Below are positions 44,674-53,881 of a stretch of DNA of 64,000 bases, one piece after another. Source of the stretch: Lentisphaerae bacterium WC36 (GTDB lineage Bacteria; Verrucomicrobiota; Lentisphaeria; Victivallales; SZUA-371). A program made the translations under genes and the position numbers. Position 1 is the first letter of the stretch. Each line of letters opens with the position of its first letter. Below the pieces are notes generated by a model. It saw only the letters and a program-made list of their open reading frames with translations. It was not told where the DNA came from and searched no databases. The stretch covers positions 186,001 to 250,000 of the forward strand of contig CP085689.1 of NCBI GenBank assembly GCA_020683205.1, in the 5' to 3' direction.

Positions 44674-45471
44674 TTAAATCTTTTTAGGATCAAAACTTTC
44701 GCCACCAGATTGTTTTAATGAGGCACGTTCTTGAGGAGAAAGGTAAACTTCTAATTTTTCACCAATAACACGTGGGCTGTCACCAGATTGAATTGATAGA
44801 ATTCCAGATAAAAGCATCTGTTTTAGAGCAACTTCTTCAGCAGTACGCTGTTCTAGTTTATTTTTTAATGGAACACAAAATAAGTTTGCCATCAATGCAC
44901 CATAAAATGTTGTTAAAAGAGCTACAGCCATACTAGCACCTAATGTGCTCGGGTCACTTAAATTCTGTAACATTTTCACCAAACCAATTAATGTTCCAAT
45001 CATTCCAAATGCTGGTGCGTAGTTACCTAAGCTTCCCCACATACTATGTCCAATAGAGTGGCGTTCTTCCATATTTTCTATTTCCATTTCCATGATTTTT
45101 GATACAGAGTCAGCACTGTTACCATCAACAAGCATCTGCAATCCACGTTTTAGAAAATCTTCGTCAATATCATTTAAGCTTTCCTCGATCGCTAAAATAC
45201 CATCGCGTCGAGCTAAAGTAGCAAGTTCGATTAGTTTATGATACCATGGTGTGATATCCATTTTTCCTGCCTTCAAGGTTTTGCCAGTAACTGCAAAAAC
45301 ACCTTTGATTTTTGCAATAGGGAATCCAATAAATAACGCAGCTAAAGTACCTCCGACAGTAATCAAAATCGATGGAATATCAATGAAGGCATTACCGCCA
45401 CCACCAGACACAATCGCCATTGAAATTAGTACCAGACCAACAATTACACCAAATATAGTTCCAAAATCCAT
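44674..45471 (-). CDS. motA: Flagellar stator protein MotA
   Basis: Four-helix inner-membrane stator subunit that converts ion flow into torque. Evidence: the N-terminal IVGLVLISMAIVSGGG helix, FIDIPSILITVGGTLAALFIGFP, a cytoplasmic region with ELATLARRDGILAIEESL, and APAFGMIGTLIGLVKMLQNL plus MAVALLTTFYGALMANL near the end. The 265-residue length is normal. The ribosome site GGAT is present. Confidence 0.96.
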   Translation of the reverse strand: MDFGTIFGVIVGLVLISMAIVSGGGGNAFIDIPSILITVGGTLAALFIGFPIAKIKGVFAVTGKTLKAGKMDITPWYHKLIELATLARRDGILAIEESLNDIDEDFLKRGLQMLVDGNSADSVSKIMEMEIENMEERHSIGHSMWGSLGNYAPAFGMIGTLIGLVKMLQNLSDPSTLGASMAVALLTTFYGALMANLFCVPLKNKLEQRTAEEVALKQMLLSGILSIQSGDSPRVIGEKLEVYLSPQERASLKQSGGESFDPKKI

Positions 45472-45489
45472 AAAAATTTAAATCCTTAG

Positions 45490-45744
45490 CTACTTTATAT
45501 GTTTTTTTACCAAATCTTCTGCTGCAATTTGATCATCATAGCTGTGAATGATAATTGTTTGTTGCGCGACAATCTCTTTTTTGAAATTGATAACTAATTT
45601 GACAATTTCCTCAGGTTTTTCTCTAACCAAGAAGGATGAACCATTTGTTAAAGAAACTAATGTATCAGGAATTTGTTCAATTGACTCAATTAATTCACTA
45701 TTGATGAATTTTTCTTTGCCTTTTAATTCGGTTAATTTAATCAT
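45490..45744 (-). CDS. flbD: FlbD-family flagellar protein
   Basis: A short (84-residue) conserved protein found in flagellar operons between flgE and motA. It opens MIKLTELKGKEKFINSELIE, followed by ETLPDT-like IEQIPDTLVSLTNGSSFLV, as in FlbD/SwrD. SwrD in Bacillus raises swimming power by supporting the stators. It lies 18 bp upstream of motA, in keeping with that role. Confidence 0.9.
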   Translation of the reverse strand: MIKLTELKGKEKFINSELIESIEQIPDTLVSLTNGSSFLVREKPEEIVKLVINFKKEIVAQQTIIIHSYDDQIAAEDLVKKHIK

Positions 45745-45846
45745 TTTATTTACTCAATATTCTATTTGTTATGTTTTATTAACGTTTAATTCTTTAAAAA
45801 ATTTATGGGTTTATAAATAAATTATTTTATAAAGTGTTTCTAAGAA

Positions 45847-46314
45847 TTAATTTTCTCCTGCAACATCCTCTGGAGTAGGATTAATTAAATTATTCATATC
45901 CTCTGCTACTGCAAAAACTTGAGCAGTGCTCACTGTTTCATTGTTCACTGTCATTGTTACATTGCCTCCAGAAAAATCAACTGCTGTAACTTGACCAATA
46001 CGTTCTTCTTCTGTTTCTGTATCAATATATTTTACATATTTATCAAGCATCAAATTCGCTGTATTAATATTTGCCATTGTTGTTTGGCTGTCGATTGATT
46101 TTTTCATTTCTACGCTTGCTTCAGAGGCACTAACTTGAGCCATTTGAGTAATTGTTTGCGCAGAATCCATTGGCTCTGTAGGGTCTTGGTGTTGTAATTG
46201 AGCAACTAATAATTTATAAAAATCATCCATTGAAATATTATTGCTTGTTTGAATTTGATTTGCATCGTTACTACCAATAACTTCTTGACTTGCTGCTACT
46301 GCGCTAATATCCAT
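45847..46314 (-). CDS. flgD: Flagellar hook assembly protein FlgD
   Basis: Hook-capping scaffold. The conserved N-terminal block MDDFYKLLVAQLQHQDPTEP and the following ITQMAQVSASEASVEMKKSI are clear. Only 155 residues long: it has the FlgD N-terminal region and a short core (~90-150) but not the full tudor and Ig-like domains of enteric FlgD. The hook gene flgE, which normally follows, is missing; flbD begins after a 102-bp gap with no gene. Confidence 0.9.
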   Translation of the reverse strand: MDISAVAASQEVIGSNDANQIQTSNNISMDDFYKLLVAQLQHQDPTEPMDSAQTITQMAQVSASEASVEMKKSIDSQTTMANINTANLMLDKYVKYIDTETEEERIGQVTAVDFSGGNVTMTVNNETVSTAQVFAVAEDMNNLINPTPEDVAGEN

Positions 46315-46331
46315 ATTTTTTACCTCTATAT

Positions 46332-47639
46332 TTAAATAGTTTGTTTAATTTTTTGTTCTTCCGTTAATTTTGTTTGTGATTGAAAATGACTTTTTGCGTT
46401 TGTTTCAAGAGATTGAACTGAAAAGTCAATTTCACCAAATCCTTTTGCTTTTAAAGCGTTGGTAATGTGGCGACGTTGATTGTTAATTTGTCGCATATTG
46501 CTATTGTTATTTACAATGACTGTGACTTGCAGTGCATTGTTGCTTTCAACTAATTGTAGTTTTACATTGCCTAATGCTTTTGAAGAAAATTCAACATTTA
46601 TGTTATTGATAATTTCATTTTTAGCTACAGGTGTTGTTTGTAATTTATTAAGTTGTATTTTTGCGGCAACGATATTATCTGCAATATTTTCTAGTTCATT
46701 GGCAAACGAACTCTTTATCACGTTTGATACTGTACCACTGTTTGAATTTAAGCTAATGTTTAAGTTTGCTAATTGCTGTTGAAATAATTTTGAGTCATAC
46801 GATGATTTAGTTTTTGTTGTTGTGCTTGATGACAATGAATTATTATCGCTGTTATTATTAACTGTGTGTGCTAATTTACTATTAGACGTTGTCGTGTTGG
46901 TATTTTGATGTATAACATTTGTATTTTGTGACTTTAAATTTAATTGTTTCTGATTATCAGCAGTTAAAATATTGTTTAAAATATTTTGACTTGAATTGTC
47001 CTGTGCTGATATGTTACAATCTTTAGTTAAGGTTTGAGTAACTTTATAGTCTGTAATATTACCATTAATATCGGATGAATTTGGTTGATAATCTTGACTT
47101 AATTTTGAATTAATATTTCCATTAGGAACATTATTTACGTTGTTATTAGTATGATTATTATGGTTTAGTTGTTGTGTTAAGGTAATATTATTGTTAACTT
47201 GCTGTGCAGTTTGAATTTCAACTGGTTGTACCGAAAACTCTCCCGCAAAAAATGGCGCAGAATCACCATCAATTTTATTTGGTGAATCAGTTGCTATTTT
47301 TTTAGCTAATTCTGGACTTAATGCAATTTTCATCGCATTATTGGAATTGCTATTTTCTTCTAACGGTCTTTGTAAAATTGCAAAAATAGCTGCATTATTA
47401 ACTAATTTGTTTTCTAAATTACTCGGCATTTTTTCATTACCTTCATTTTGAGTTTCAATATTTTTTAAAACATCTAAATCATTATTATTTTGATTACTAT
47501 TTAATGCCCCATCAAAACTATTTTGTGAAACGGAATTAACTTTTTTACTATTGTTTAAATTTGCACCTGACATCACCGAAGGTGTTGAATTTGTAGCTGA
47601 AACTCCACTGCCAAGTGTTACTTTTGCAATACTAGCCAT
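46332..47639 (-). CDS. fliK: Flagellar hook-length control protein FliK
   Basis: Molecular ruler for hook length, secreted through the flagellar export system. The first ~300 residues are very rich in Asn, Ser, Thr and Gln with no clear fold, as is usual for the ruler region. The C-terminal domain (~345-425) has the FliK features NVEFSSKALGNVKLQLVESN and IVNNNSNMRQINNQRRHITN. Asn-rich composition follows the AT-rich genome. It overlaps the MotE-like gene by 8 bp upstream and is 17 bp before flgD. Confidence 0.88.
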   Translation of the reverse strand: MASIAKVTLGSGVSATNSTPSVMSGANLNNSKKVNSVSQNSFDGALNSNQNNNDLDVLKNIETQNEGNEKMPSNLENKLVNNAAIFAILQRPLEENSNSNNAMKIALSPELAKKIATDSPNKIDGDSAPFFAGEFSVQPVEIQTAQQVNNNITLTQQLNHNNHTNNNVNNVPNGNINSKLSQDYQPNSSDINGNITDYKVTQTLTKDCNISAQDNSSQNILNNILTADNQKQLNLKSQNTNVIHQNTNTTTSNSKLAHTVNNNSDNNSLSSSTTTKTKSSYDSKLFQQQLANLNISLNSNSGTVSNVIKSSFANELENIADNIVAAKIQLNKLQTTPVAKNEIINNINVEFSSKALGNVKLQLVESNNALQVTVIVNNNSNMRQINNQRRHITNALKAKGFGEIDFSVQSLETNAKSHFQSQTKLTEEQKIKQTI

Positions 47640-48378
47640 TCTTTTCTCCAGTTGCTTTTTTAGCGAAATCTTTTTGGGTTAATTTATGTAAAATTTGATA
47701 TATTTCTTTCATACGTTCACCTTCTGCAGGGTTATTAACAATTTGCTCGATTAATGTAGCAGATTTCTTTTTGGGCAGAAAATACAGTACTCGTGCAACC
47801 ATTTTATTGTCTTGCTGTAATAATAATTTTGTGCTACTTTGAGGATTCATTGTGTTAACAAGATCACAAATTCTCATGATATTGGTTTCTTCTTCTTTTC
47901 TAATCATAGTGAATAGATTTTTAATGTCTTCTTGAGCTTTTAATAATGATTGTTGGATGAATGCTGAACGAGCTAAACCTTCATTAAGAGCTTTGCGTTC
48001 TTCTTCAATATTTTGTTTGTCTTTTTCGAGTTTAGCGCGCTGTTTTTGTAAATCTTTATAAAAACTAAGCAAAATTTCTTCATTGCGTCGTTCGTGGATA
48101 AATAAAACTTCATTATTGTTAATTAAGCTGTTATTTTTACTGTCAAGTTTGACTTCTTTAATTGCCTTGCTTGCAATACTAGCATCTGTTCCGTCACTAT
48201 TCTCATCATTTTTATCAGTTGTTTTTTCTTCTGAAACTATTGAAAAAGGGATGGTTTGAGTGTGAATTACATAAGCAATCATTGCTAGTGAAATTCCGCT
48301 AATGACGCTACTGACGACAACTAAAATTCCTAAAAGATGTACGTAAGATAATTTATTCTTTAAATCTGCTAGACCCAT
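47632..48378 (-). CDS. MotE-like flagellar coiled-coil protein
   Basis: A 248-residue protein with one N-terminal membrane helix (~14-36), a coiled coil (~100-160: QKQRAKLEKDKQNIEEERKA) and a C-terminal MgtE-N-like segment (ICDLVNTMNPQSSTKLLLQQ then ARVLYFLPKKKSATLIEQIV). This is the layout of MotE, a MotC chaperone in other bacteria, and of small proteins between fliJ and fliK. It probably acts as a periplasmic helper for stator or basal-body assembly. Orientation is inferred from the single helix. Confidence 0.75.
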   Translation of the reverse strand: MGLADLKNKLSYVHLLGILVVVSSVISGISLAMIAYVIHTQTIPFSIVSEEKTTDKNDENSDGTDASIASKAIKEVKLDSKNNSLINNNEVLFIHERRNEEILLSFYKDLQKQRAKLEKDKQNIEEERKALNEGLARSAFIQQSLLKAQEDIKNLFTMIRKEEETNIMRICDLVNTMNPQSSTKLLLQQDNKMVARVLYFLPKKKSATLIEQIVNNPAEGERMKEIYQILHKLTQKDFAKKATGEKNG

Positions 48379-48436
48379 AATATTTTATCAATCCTTTTTT
48401 TGTTGAATAATAAGTATGTTAAATATACCAATATGA

Positions 48437-48877
48437 TTATACAAAATCATAAAATTTTTTTCTTGAAGCAATTTCATCGATGATTTTGCTTTCACTACGT
48501 TTATGTTCTAATTGCCATCTTTGATGTTCACGTTGGCAAATTTTTTCTAATTTTTTACACTCTTGAACTGCCTCTTTAAGCTGTTCTATATATTGGTCGT
48601 ACTGTTTTACTGCTTTATTAAGGTTGCTTTGCTGTTTAGCCACCTTTTCTTGCCAAAATTCTATTTGCTGTTGTTTGAATAAACTAAATTCAGCGATGGG
48701 CATTTCTTTAAGCCAATCTTGTAACTTTGCTTCAGTAAAGTTATTTTGAAATTCATTTAAAAGATTTTGTTCATACTCTACTTGCGCCGCTTGTTGTTGA
48801 AGTTGTTGTTCGACAGCTTGTTTTTGAGCTTCGCGAATATCAAGTAAACTTTGTTGACTAAAATTAAACTTCTTCAT
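48437..48877 (-). CDS. fliJ: Flagellar export protein FliJ
   Basis: Soluble coiled-coil stalk of the export ATPase. The 146-residue protein is almost wholly helical and Gln/Lys/Glu-rich, opening FNFSQQSLLDIREAQKQAVE as FliJ proteins do. It overlaps the end of fliI by 14 bp, matching the standard fliI-fliJ order. Confidence 0.85.
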   Translation of the reverse strand: MKKFNFSQQSLLDIREAQKQAVEQQLQQQAAQVEYEQNLLNEFQNNFTEAKLQDWLKEMPIAEFSLFKQQQIEFWQEKVAKQQSNLNKAVKQYDQYIEQLKEAVQECKKLEKICQREHQRWQLEHKRSESKIIDEIASRKKFYDFV

Positions 48878-50246
48878 CAGCTAACAGTCCTGCTAAGGTT
48901 TCTAAAACCGTTTCAATTTTAACTGACTCGATTAAACCTTGTTGTAAAATTTTATCGAAATGAGGCTTCAGAGTAATAGCTTTGTCAATTTGTGCATTGC
49001 TACCAGACTTGTAAGCTCCAACATTAATCATGTCCTCTGCATCGCGATAAATAGCTAAGTATTTACGCATTAATTGTGCCAGTTTGCGATGACTTTCGCT
49101 TGTAACATTTCCCATAACCCTACTAACGCTTTCAAGGACGTCTATTGCAGGATAGTGCCCTTTTGTTGCTAAGTCACGTGATAAAACTAAATGACCATCT
49201 AGAATACCTCGAACAGTATCACTAATTGGATCATTAATATCATCGCCTTCAGTCAATACAGTAAAGAAAGCACTTATGGCTCCATTACTGTTTTTTCCTG
49301 TTCGTTCTAAAAGGGCAGGGAGCATATTAAATACAGATGGAGGGTATCCTCTTGTTGCGGGAGGTTCACCGGCGGCTAAACCAATTTCACGTTGTGCCAT
49401 TGCTAGACGAGTTACTGAGTCCATGACAAGCATTACATGCTTTCCTTGATCTCGGAAATATTCGCTAATAGCGATTGCCATCTCTGCTCCCTTTAAACGT
49501 TGAAGTGGAGATTTATCTGAAGTTGATACAATAATGACAGATTTTTTCAAACCTTCTTCACCTAAACTGTCCTCGATAAATTCAACAACTTCTTTACCTC
49601 GTTCTCCAATAAGCGAGATGACATTTAAATCTGCATTGCTATTACGGCATACCATGCCAAGCAGTGAACTTTTTCCAACTCCACTACCAGCAAAAATACC
49701 CATTCTCTGACCAACTCCACAACTTGTTAATGAATCAATAGCTTTAACTTTTGTGTGAAATTGTTCATTGATTCGCGGTCTTAACATTGCGTTTGGTGCT
49801 GCACGTTTAATTGACCATTTGTGGCTGTTAGGCGAATTCAATTCTCCTTTGCCATCAATTGGGTTTCCTAAACCATCTAAAACTCGTCCTAAAAGGTGCT
49901 CGCCAACATTAATAGAGAAGCCCTCGTCTGCAACGAAAATTTGATCTCCACAGCTAATTCCTTCAACACTGTCAAATGGAAATAGTAGAACTTTGTTATT
50001 ACGAAAGCCAACAACTTGTGCTTTATATGTACAGTTATTTTTTTCGGAGATAATTTCAACCATATCTCCAATTGAACAATTTGGTCCGTCAGCTTCTAAT
50101 GTTAGTCCGACAACTTTACTAATACGACCACTAATTTTGAAACCATTGCCGATATTATGCGTTAACTTGTTTGCAAAATTATTAAATTGCATATGCAAGT
50201 TTAATTTTGCGCTCAAAGTTTTAGATTTTGTGTTTAAATTTAACAT
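48864..50246 (-). CDS. fliI: Flagellum-specific ATPase FliI
   Basis: Export ATPase related to F1-beta. Walker A is GIFAGSGVGKSSLLGM, Walker B is HVMLVMDSVTRLAMAQRE, with AGEPPATRGYPPSVFNMLPALLERTG between blocks and GAISAFFTVLTEGDDINDPI after. The N-terminal ~70 residues form the hexamer barrel. The length of 460 is normal. Start taken at the first ATG; an inner ATG at residue 19 has no better site. Confidence 0.96.
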   Translation of the reverse strand: MLNLNTKSKTLSAKLNLHMQFNNFANKLTHNIGNGFKISGRISKVVGLTLEADGPNCSIGDMVEIISEKNNCTYKAQVVGFRNNKVLLFPFDSVEGISCGDQIFVADEGFSINVGEHLLGRVLDGLGNPIDGKGELNSPNSHKWSIKRAAPNAMLRPRINEQFHTKVKAIDSLTSCGVGQRMGIFAGSGVGKSSLLGMVCRNSNADLNVISLIGERGKEVVEFIEDSLGEEGLKKSVIIVSTSDKSPLQRLKGAEMAIAISEYFRDQGKHVMLVMDSVTRLAMAQREIGLAAGEPPATRGYPPSVFNMLPALLERTGKNSNGAISAFFTVLTEGDDINDPISDTVRGILDGHLVLSRDLATKGHYPAIDVLESVSRVMGNVTSESHRKLAQLMRKYLAIYRDAEDMINVGAYKSGSNAQIDKAITLKPHFDKILQQGLIESVKIETVLETLAGLLADEEV

Positions 50247-50265
50247 AAAATATCTTGTTTTTTTG

Positions 50266-50883
50266 CTAGTCAGTTAAGTTATTTAGGTTTGCAGTAACTT
50301 TTTCTTTTATTACTTTGAATCGCGTTGCAATTGTTGCATCGATAATTCCACTTGGACTTTCAAGGCGACAATCTCCTTTTTTTAGCCGAGAATCTACTTT
50401 GATCGATAAATTGTTTGGTAAATAATCGAGTCCATTTTTCATTAAATAAACATGAGTGTCAGCTGAAACAAAAATGATTGCATCTTTAAAATCAGTGATA
50501 TTACTAATCATTTCTTCAATAGTCTTTTTTGTAATATCATCTTTTTCTCGCAGGCTTTCTTCAATAATACCTTCAGCTATACTCAGAGATAAACTAACAA
50601 TTTCTTCCTTAATTTGCTGTTGTAATTTATTATAAAATGAATTACATAATTCAATGGTTTCATTTTTAAAATTTTCAACTTCTTGATGTTCGTTTAATAG
50701 TTGTTGCTGACATTTCTCTTCAATATCTTTTTTGCATTGTTGAAAGCCTTCATTAAAAGCATTAGCCTTTATTTCTGGCAATTGTCCTTGCAATTGATTG
50801 TATTTCAATTGCCAAGGGTTTGGTTCATTGACAATTATTTTTGATTTTGAGTCAGCACTATTTATGATCTTAAATGTAGGCAT
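50266..50883 (-). CDS. fliH: Flagellar assembly protein FliH
   Basis: Stator-like regulator of FliI. The 205-residue protein has the expected helical middle with many Glu/Gln (KKDIEEKCQQQLLNEHQEVE) and a C-terminal FliH/V-ATPase E-like domain (ISLSL-like LSIAEGIIEESLREKDD; ISADTHVYL). There are three consecutive ATG codons at 50889-50881; AGGAG ends directly before the first, so the third (50883, 6 bp from the site) is the most likely start. The start region overlaps the last codons of fliG. Confidence 0.88.
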   Translation of the reverse strand: MPTFKIINSADSKSKIIVNEPNPWQLKYNQLQGQLPEIKANAFNEGFQQCKKDIEEKCQQQLLNEHQEVENFKNETIELCNSFYNKLQQQIKEEIVSLSLSIAEGIIEESLREKDDITKKTIEEMISNITDFKDAIIFVSADTHVYLMKNGLDYLPNNLSIKVDSRLKKGDCRLESPSGIIDATIATRFKVIKEKVTANLNNLTD

Positions 50884-51898
50884 CATCATCTCCTGTACTA
50901 ATAGTGATTTCGCCAGCGGCTTCTAATTCACGAATTGAGTTGATAATTGTTTTTTGTTCATTTTCTACATCTGATCGTTTCAGTTTACCAAGCAGTTCCA
51001 TCTCTTCAGCAATGCCTTCTTTTGCACGTTTTGAAAGGTTATTCATGAATTTATCAGTTACCTCTGGACTTGCTCCGCGTAGAGCAATTGCCAGAGTTTC
51101 AGATTGAACTTCACGCAATACTTTTTGTAAGTCACGGTCAGAAAGTTTAGCAATATCGTTGAATGTAAACATTAAATCACGAATTTGATCCGCTAATTCC
51201 ATTGATTTTGTTTGAACCGAAATCATAACCTCTTCTTCAACCGTTTTATCGAAACTTTGCAATAATTCGGCAATAAATTCTGGACCTGTTGATTGTTTAT
51301 TATTTGAATTGTTGTTGTTACTGGTACTTGGGTCAATTTTTTGAACAAACATTTCTTCGATTCTAGCAACAATTTCTGGATCGGCTTCGCGATTTTCTGA
51401 TAATAATAAAATAACCTCGGTGCGTTTGCTTTCCTCAAAATTCATCAAAATTTGAGCAACTTTTTGCGGATTTAAATAACTTAAAATAATTGCAACAGTT
51501 GGATTTTTTTCATTGCTTAATGCTCGTGCAATTTCACTGTTTGAAATATTTTTTAATGATGCAAATGGAGCATCTTTTTGCGTCTTGATTTTTTCTAAAA
51601 TGCTTTCAGCATCATTTGCGGGAACTGCTGCTGTGATTAATTTTTTAGCTAATGATTCACCACCCATTGAACTAAGTCCAGCACAAAAGCGTTCAGAAAA
51701 TTCATCCCTTACTGATGATTGAAGGTCTTTGTCAATTACACCTAGAGATTTGATTTCAGATGCTAACTTTTCAACGGTTTGCAGTGATAAATTTTGCATA
51801 ATGTTGACGGCTATTGTTTGCGGAATTGTTGCTAAGAAAACTGCCGCTTTGGTTGCTGGGGTAACATTTTTAAGATTATTATTATTTTGACTACTCAT
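50870..51898 (-). CDS. fliG: Flagellar motor switch protein FliG
   Basis: C-ring torque-generating protein. N-domain: TPATKAAVFLATIPQTIAVNIM. Middle: IILSYLNPQKVAQILMNFEE. C-domain: EEEVMISVQTKSMELADQIRDLMFTFNDIAKLSDRDLQKVL with the charged residues that contact MotA. The length of 342 is typical. The start at 51898 is chosen because it gives the normal N-terminus and has AAAGG upstream; the longer frame overlaps fliF. Confidence 0.95.
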   Translation of the reverse strand: MSSQNNNNLKNVTPATKAAVFLATIPQTIAVNIMQNLSLQTVEKLASEIKSLGVIDKDLQSSVRDEFSERFCAGLSSMGGESLAKKLITAAVPANDAESILEKIKTQKDAPFASLKNISNSEIARALSNEKNPTVAIILSYLNPQKVAQILMNFEESKRTEVILLLSENREADPEIVARIEEMFVQKIDPSTSNNNNSNNKQSTGPEFIAELLQSFDKTVEEEVMISVQTKSMELADQIRDLMFTFNDIAKLSDRDLQKVLREVQSETLAIALRGASPEVTDKFMNNLSKRAKEGIAEEMELLGKLKRSDVENEQKTIINSIRELEAAGEITISTGDDDAYI

Positions 51899-51962
51899 AT
51901 TGATAAAAACCTTTATTTTAAATTCTATATTTGTTAATATTCTTTTGTGGTTGCTCAGAAAC

Positions 51963-53642
51963 CTAAGCTTCTGATGCAATCCAGTTTTCTAGAACATCTG
52001 CAACATCTTTTGCATCTACTTTGCTTAATGCAACTTCTAGTTCTTTTGCACTTAATGGCGGTTGTAATTCATATTGACCTAATTTAACATGTTCTGGATC
52101 TAGTTGTTCGATTTCAGCAGTTTTATCACCATTTTCAGCATCTGAATTCATTGCATGTTGTCCTGGTAAATATTCTTGATTTGAGTATTCTATGTTATTA
52201 TTAACGAAATCAGTCGCAGCAACCATAGTTTTATTAAAGTAGCGTTTGAAAACCGTCCATAGTAAAATTAGCATAATCAAACCACCAATATAGTTGGTAA
52301 TTTTTGCAGAAAATATTTTTTCGATATAATTATCAAGACGATCAACAAATGGAATTGGTTCAATTGCTGCTGGTTCAATTGGAATAAATGGACTTTCAAT
52401 AATTGAAATTTGATTGGCAATATTAGCATTGGCAATATTGCTAAGGCCTACTGCATTGGCAATGGTTTGTTTCAATGCCATAATTTGTTCGGCTGTACGA
52501 GGTTTTTGATCTTTTAATTGATTGATTGTAACCGCTACAGATATATTTTTAATTTTTTCGCCTTTAGTAATCTGTTTTTCAACGATTTTAGGGATTACAT
52601 ATTTCAATTCTGAAGTTTTACGTTGTTCAGAAAACATTTTATTATTATTTGTGGCAGCAGTGCTTTGTCCTGAGCCAATTGAACGTTGTTGGCGATTTGC
52701 GCTAATGCCGACTGCTCCCGCGCCGTTTGGATTCATGCGAGACGAATCATCAATAGTAGTTTTTTCGCTAATAACGGCAGCTTGTTCAGTGTTGTAGCTC
52801 TCAGTGATACGATCTACGTTATTAAAATCAATGTCACAACTAACTTGAGCAATAACATTATCCATACCAATGCTTGGACGTAGTAAGGCTTCGACTTTTT
52901 CTTTTAGTTCAAATTCAATTTTTGCCTTACGATCCGCTGTTGAGCCCCCGCTTCCAGCAATACCATCATATTCTTTACGGCTTAATAGGCGACCACGGTT
53001 GTCAGTGATTGTGACATCGCTTTCAGTCATGTCTGTTACAGAACCTGCCACGGTGCTTTTAATAGCTTGTACTTGTTGTGGGCTTAAAGAAAATCCTTTC
53101 TTTAAAACTAACATGATTGATGCTGATGGACGTTTTTTGTTTCGTGAAAAAACTGTTCTTTCTGGATATGATAATAAAACTCTAGAGCCGCTAACTTCTG
53201 GTATTTGGTTTAGCATTCTCTGCAATTCACCTTGTTTGCCGCGTAGCCACATTACCTGTTGTTGACGGTCAGTTAAACCTAGTTGAGCATTATCAAATAA
53301 TTCAAAACCAACACCCTTATCTTTTGTCATTACTCCTGTAGATTGACAACGAATTCGTAACATGTTAACGTGTTCGCTTGGGACTAAAATTCTTCTACCA
53401 CCACTTTCTAGTTTATATTTAATGCCATTATCTTGAATAATATTTAAAACCTGAGCTGAATTTTCATCATCCAAATTTGAATACAAAACACCCCAGTCTG
53501 TACGCAGAAAATACGTTATTCCAGCAATTGCTAAAGAAAAAGCAATGATAAAAATTAAAATAATACTAACCTTTTGAGAAAGGCCAATATTACGCCAAAT
53601 TTCTGATAACGAGTTTGCAATTGAATTGAATAATCTATCCAT
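51963..53642 (-). CDS. fliF: Flagellar M-ring protein FliF
   Basis: Forms the MS ring in the inner membrane. Transmembrane helices lie at ~25-47 (VSIILIFIIAFSLAIAGITYF) and ~440-460 (IGGLIMLILLWTVFKRY). Between them are the ring-building motifs with YSNLDDENSAQVLNIIQDNGI and ALQGELQR-like RGKQGELQRMLNQIPEV. The C-terminal tail that binds FliG (SKVDAKDVADVLENWIA) is present. Length 559 is normal. It is the first gene of the operon. Confidence 0.96.
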   Translation of the reverse strand: MDRLFNSIANSLSEIWRNIGLSQKVSIILIFIIAFSLAIAGITYFLRTDWGVLYSNLDDENSAQVLNIIQDNGIKYKLESGGRRILVPSEHVNMLRIRCQSTGVMTKDKGVGFELFDNAQLGLTDRQQQVMWLRGKQGELQRMLNQIPEVSGSRVLLSYPERTVFSRNKKRPSASIMLVLKKGFSLSPQQVQAIKSTVAGSVTDMTESDVTITDNRGRLLSRKEYDGIAGSGGSTADRKAKIEFELKEKVEALLRPSIGMDNVIAQVSCDIDFNNVDRITESYNTEQAAVISEKTTIDDSSRMNPNGAGAVGISANRQQRSIGSGQSTAATNNNKMFSEQRKTSELKYVIPKIVEKQITKGEKIKNISVAVTINQLKDQKPRTAEQIMALKQTIANAVGLSNIANANIANQISIIESPFIPIEPAAIEPIPFVDRLDNYIEKIFSAKITNYIGGLIMLILLWTVFKRYFNKTMVAATDFVNNNIEYSNQEYLPGQHAMNSDAENGDKTAEIEQLDPEHVKLGQYELQPPLSAKELEVALSKVDAKDVADVLENWIASEA

Positions 53643-53668
53643 ACGAAAATCCTTTTATTAATTATTTT

Positions 53669-53698
53669 ATTATATCTTTTGCTGTGAAAACAACGCAA
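53669..53698 (-). promoter_or_regulatory. Alternative sigma-70 promoter of the flagellar operon
   Basis: Minus strand TTGCGT (53698-53693), an 18-bp spacer, then a perfect TATAAT (53674-53669), 27 bp upstream of fliF. The -35 box is weak. Confidence 0.45.
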
Positions 53699-53710
53699 TA
53701 AGTGTACCAA
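53694..53710 (-). promoter_or_regulatory. Possible sigma-54 promoter of the flagellar operon
   Basis: Minus-strand TTGGTACACTTATTGCG has the GG-N10-GC geometry of a -24/-12 promoter (consensus TGGCAC-N5-TTGC). Transcription would start ~40 bp before fliF. Mid-level flagellar genes are commonly sigma-54 dependent. It overlaps the -35 of the alternative sigma-70 promoter. Confidence 0.4.
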
Positions 53711-53793
53711 CGAATCAGCGCATGCAGAAAAAATAAAATAATTTTTTTACATAAACAAAATTTCGCACATTAATTGCTAAACCTTCAAAACTG

Positions 53794-53822
53794 TTGCAAA
53801 AAAAACAATGACCTTATATAAT
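53794..53822 (+). promoter_or_regulatory. Sigma-70 promoter of the surface-repeat gene pair
   Basis: TTGCAA (53794-53799), exactly 17 bp, then a perfect TATAAT (53817-53822), with the start codon ~55 bp downstream. Confidence 0.75.
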
Positions 53823-53881
53823 ACAAATAATAGCTTCTATTTCTTAGAATACTGTAAAATTATAACAAAGGAGTAGTATTG

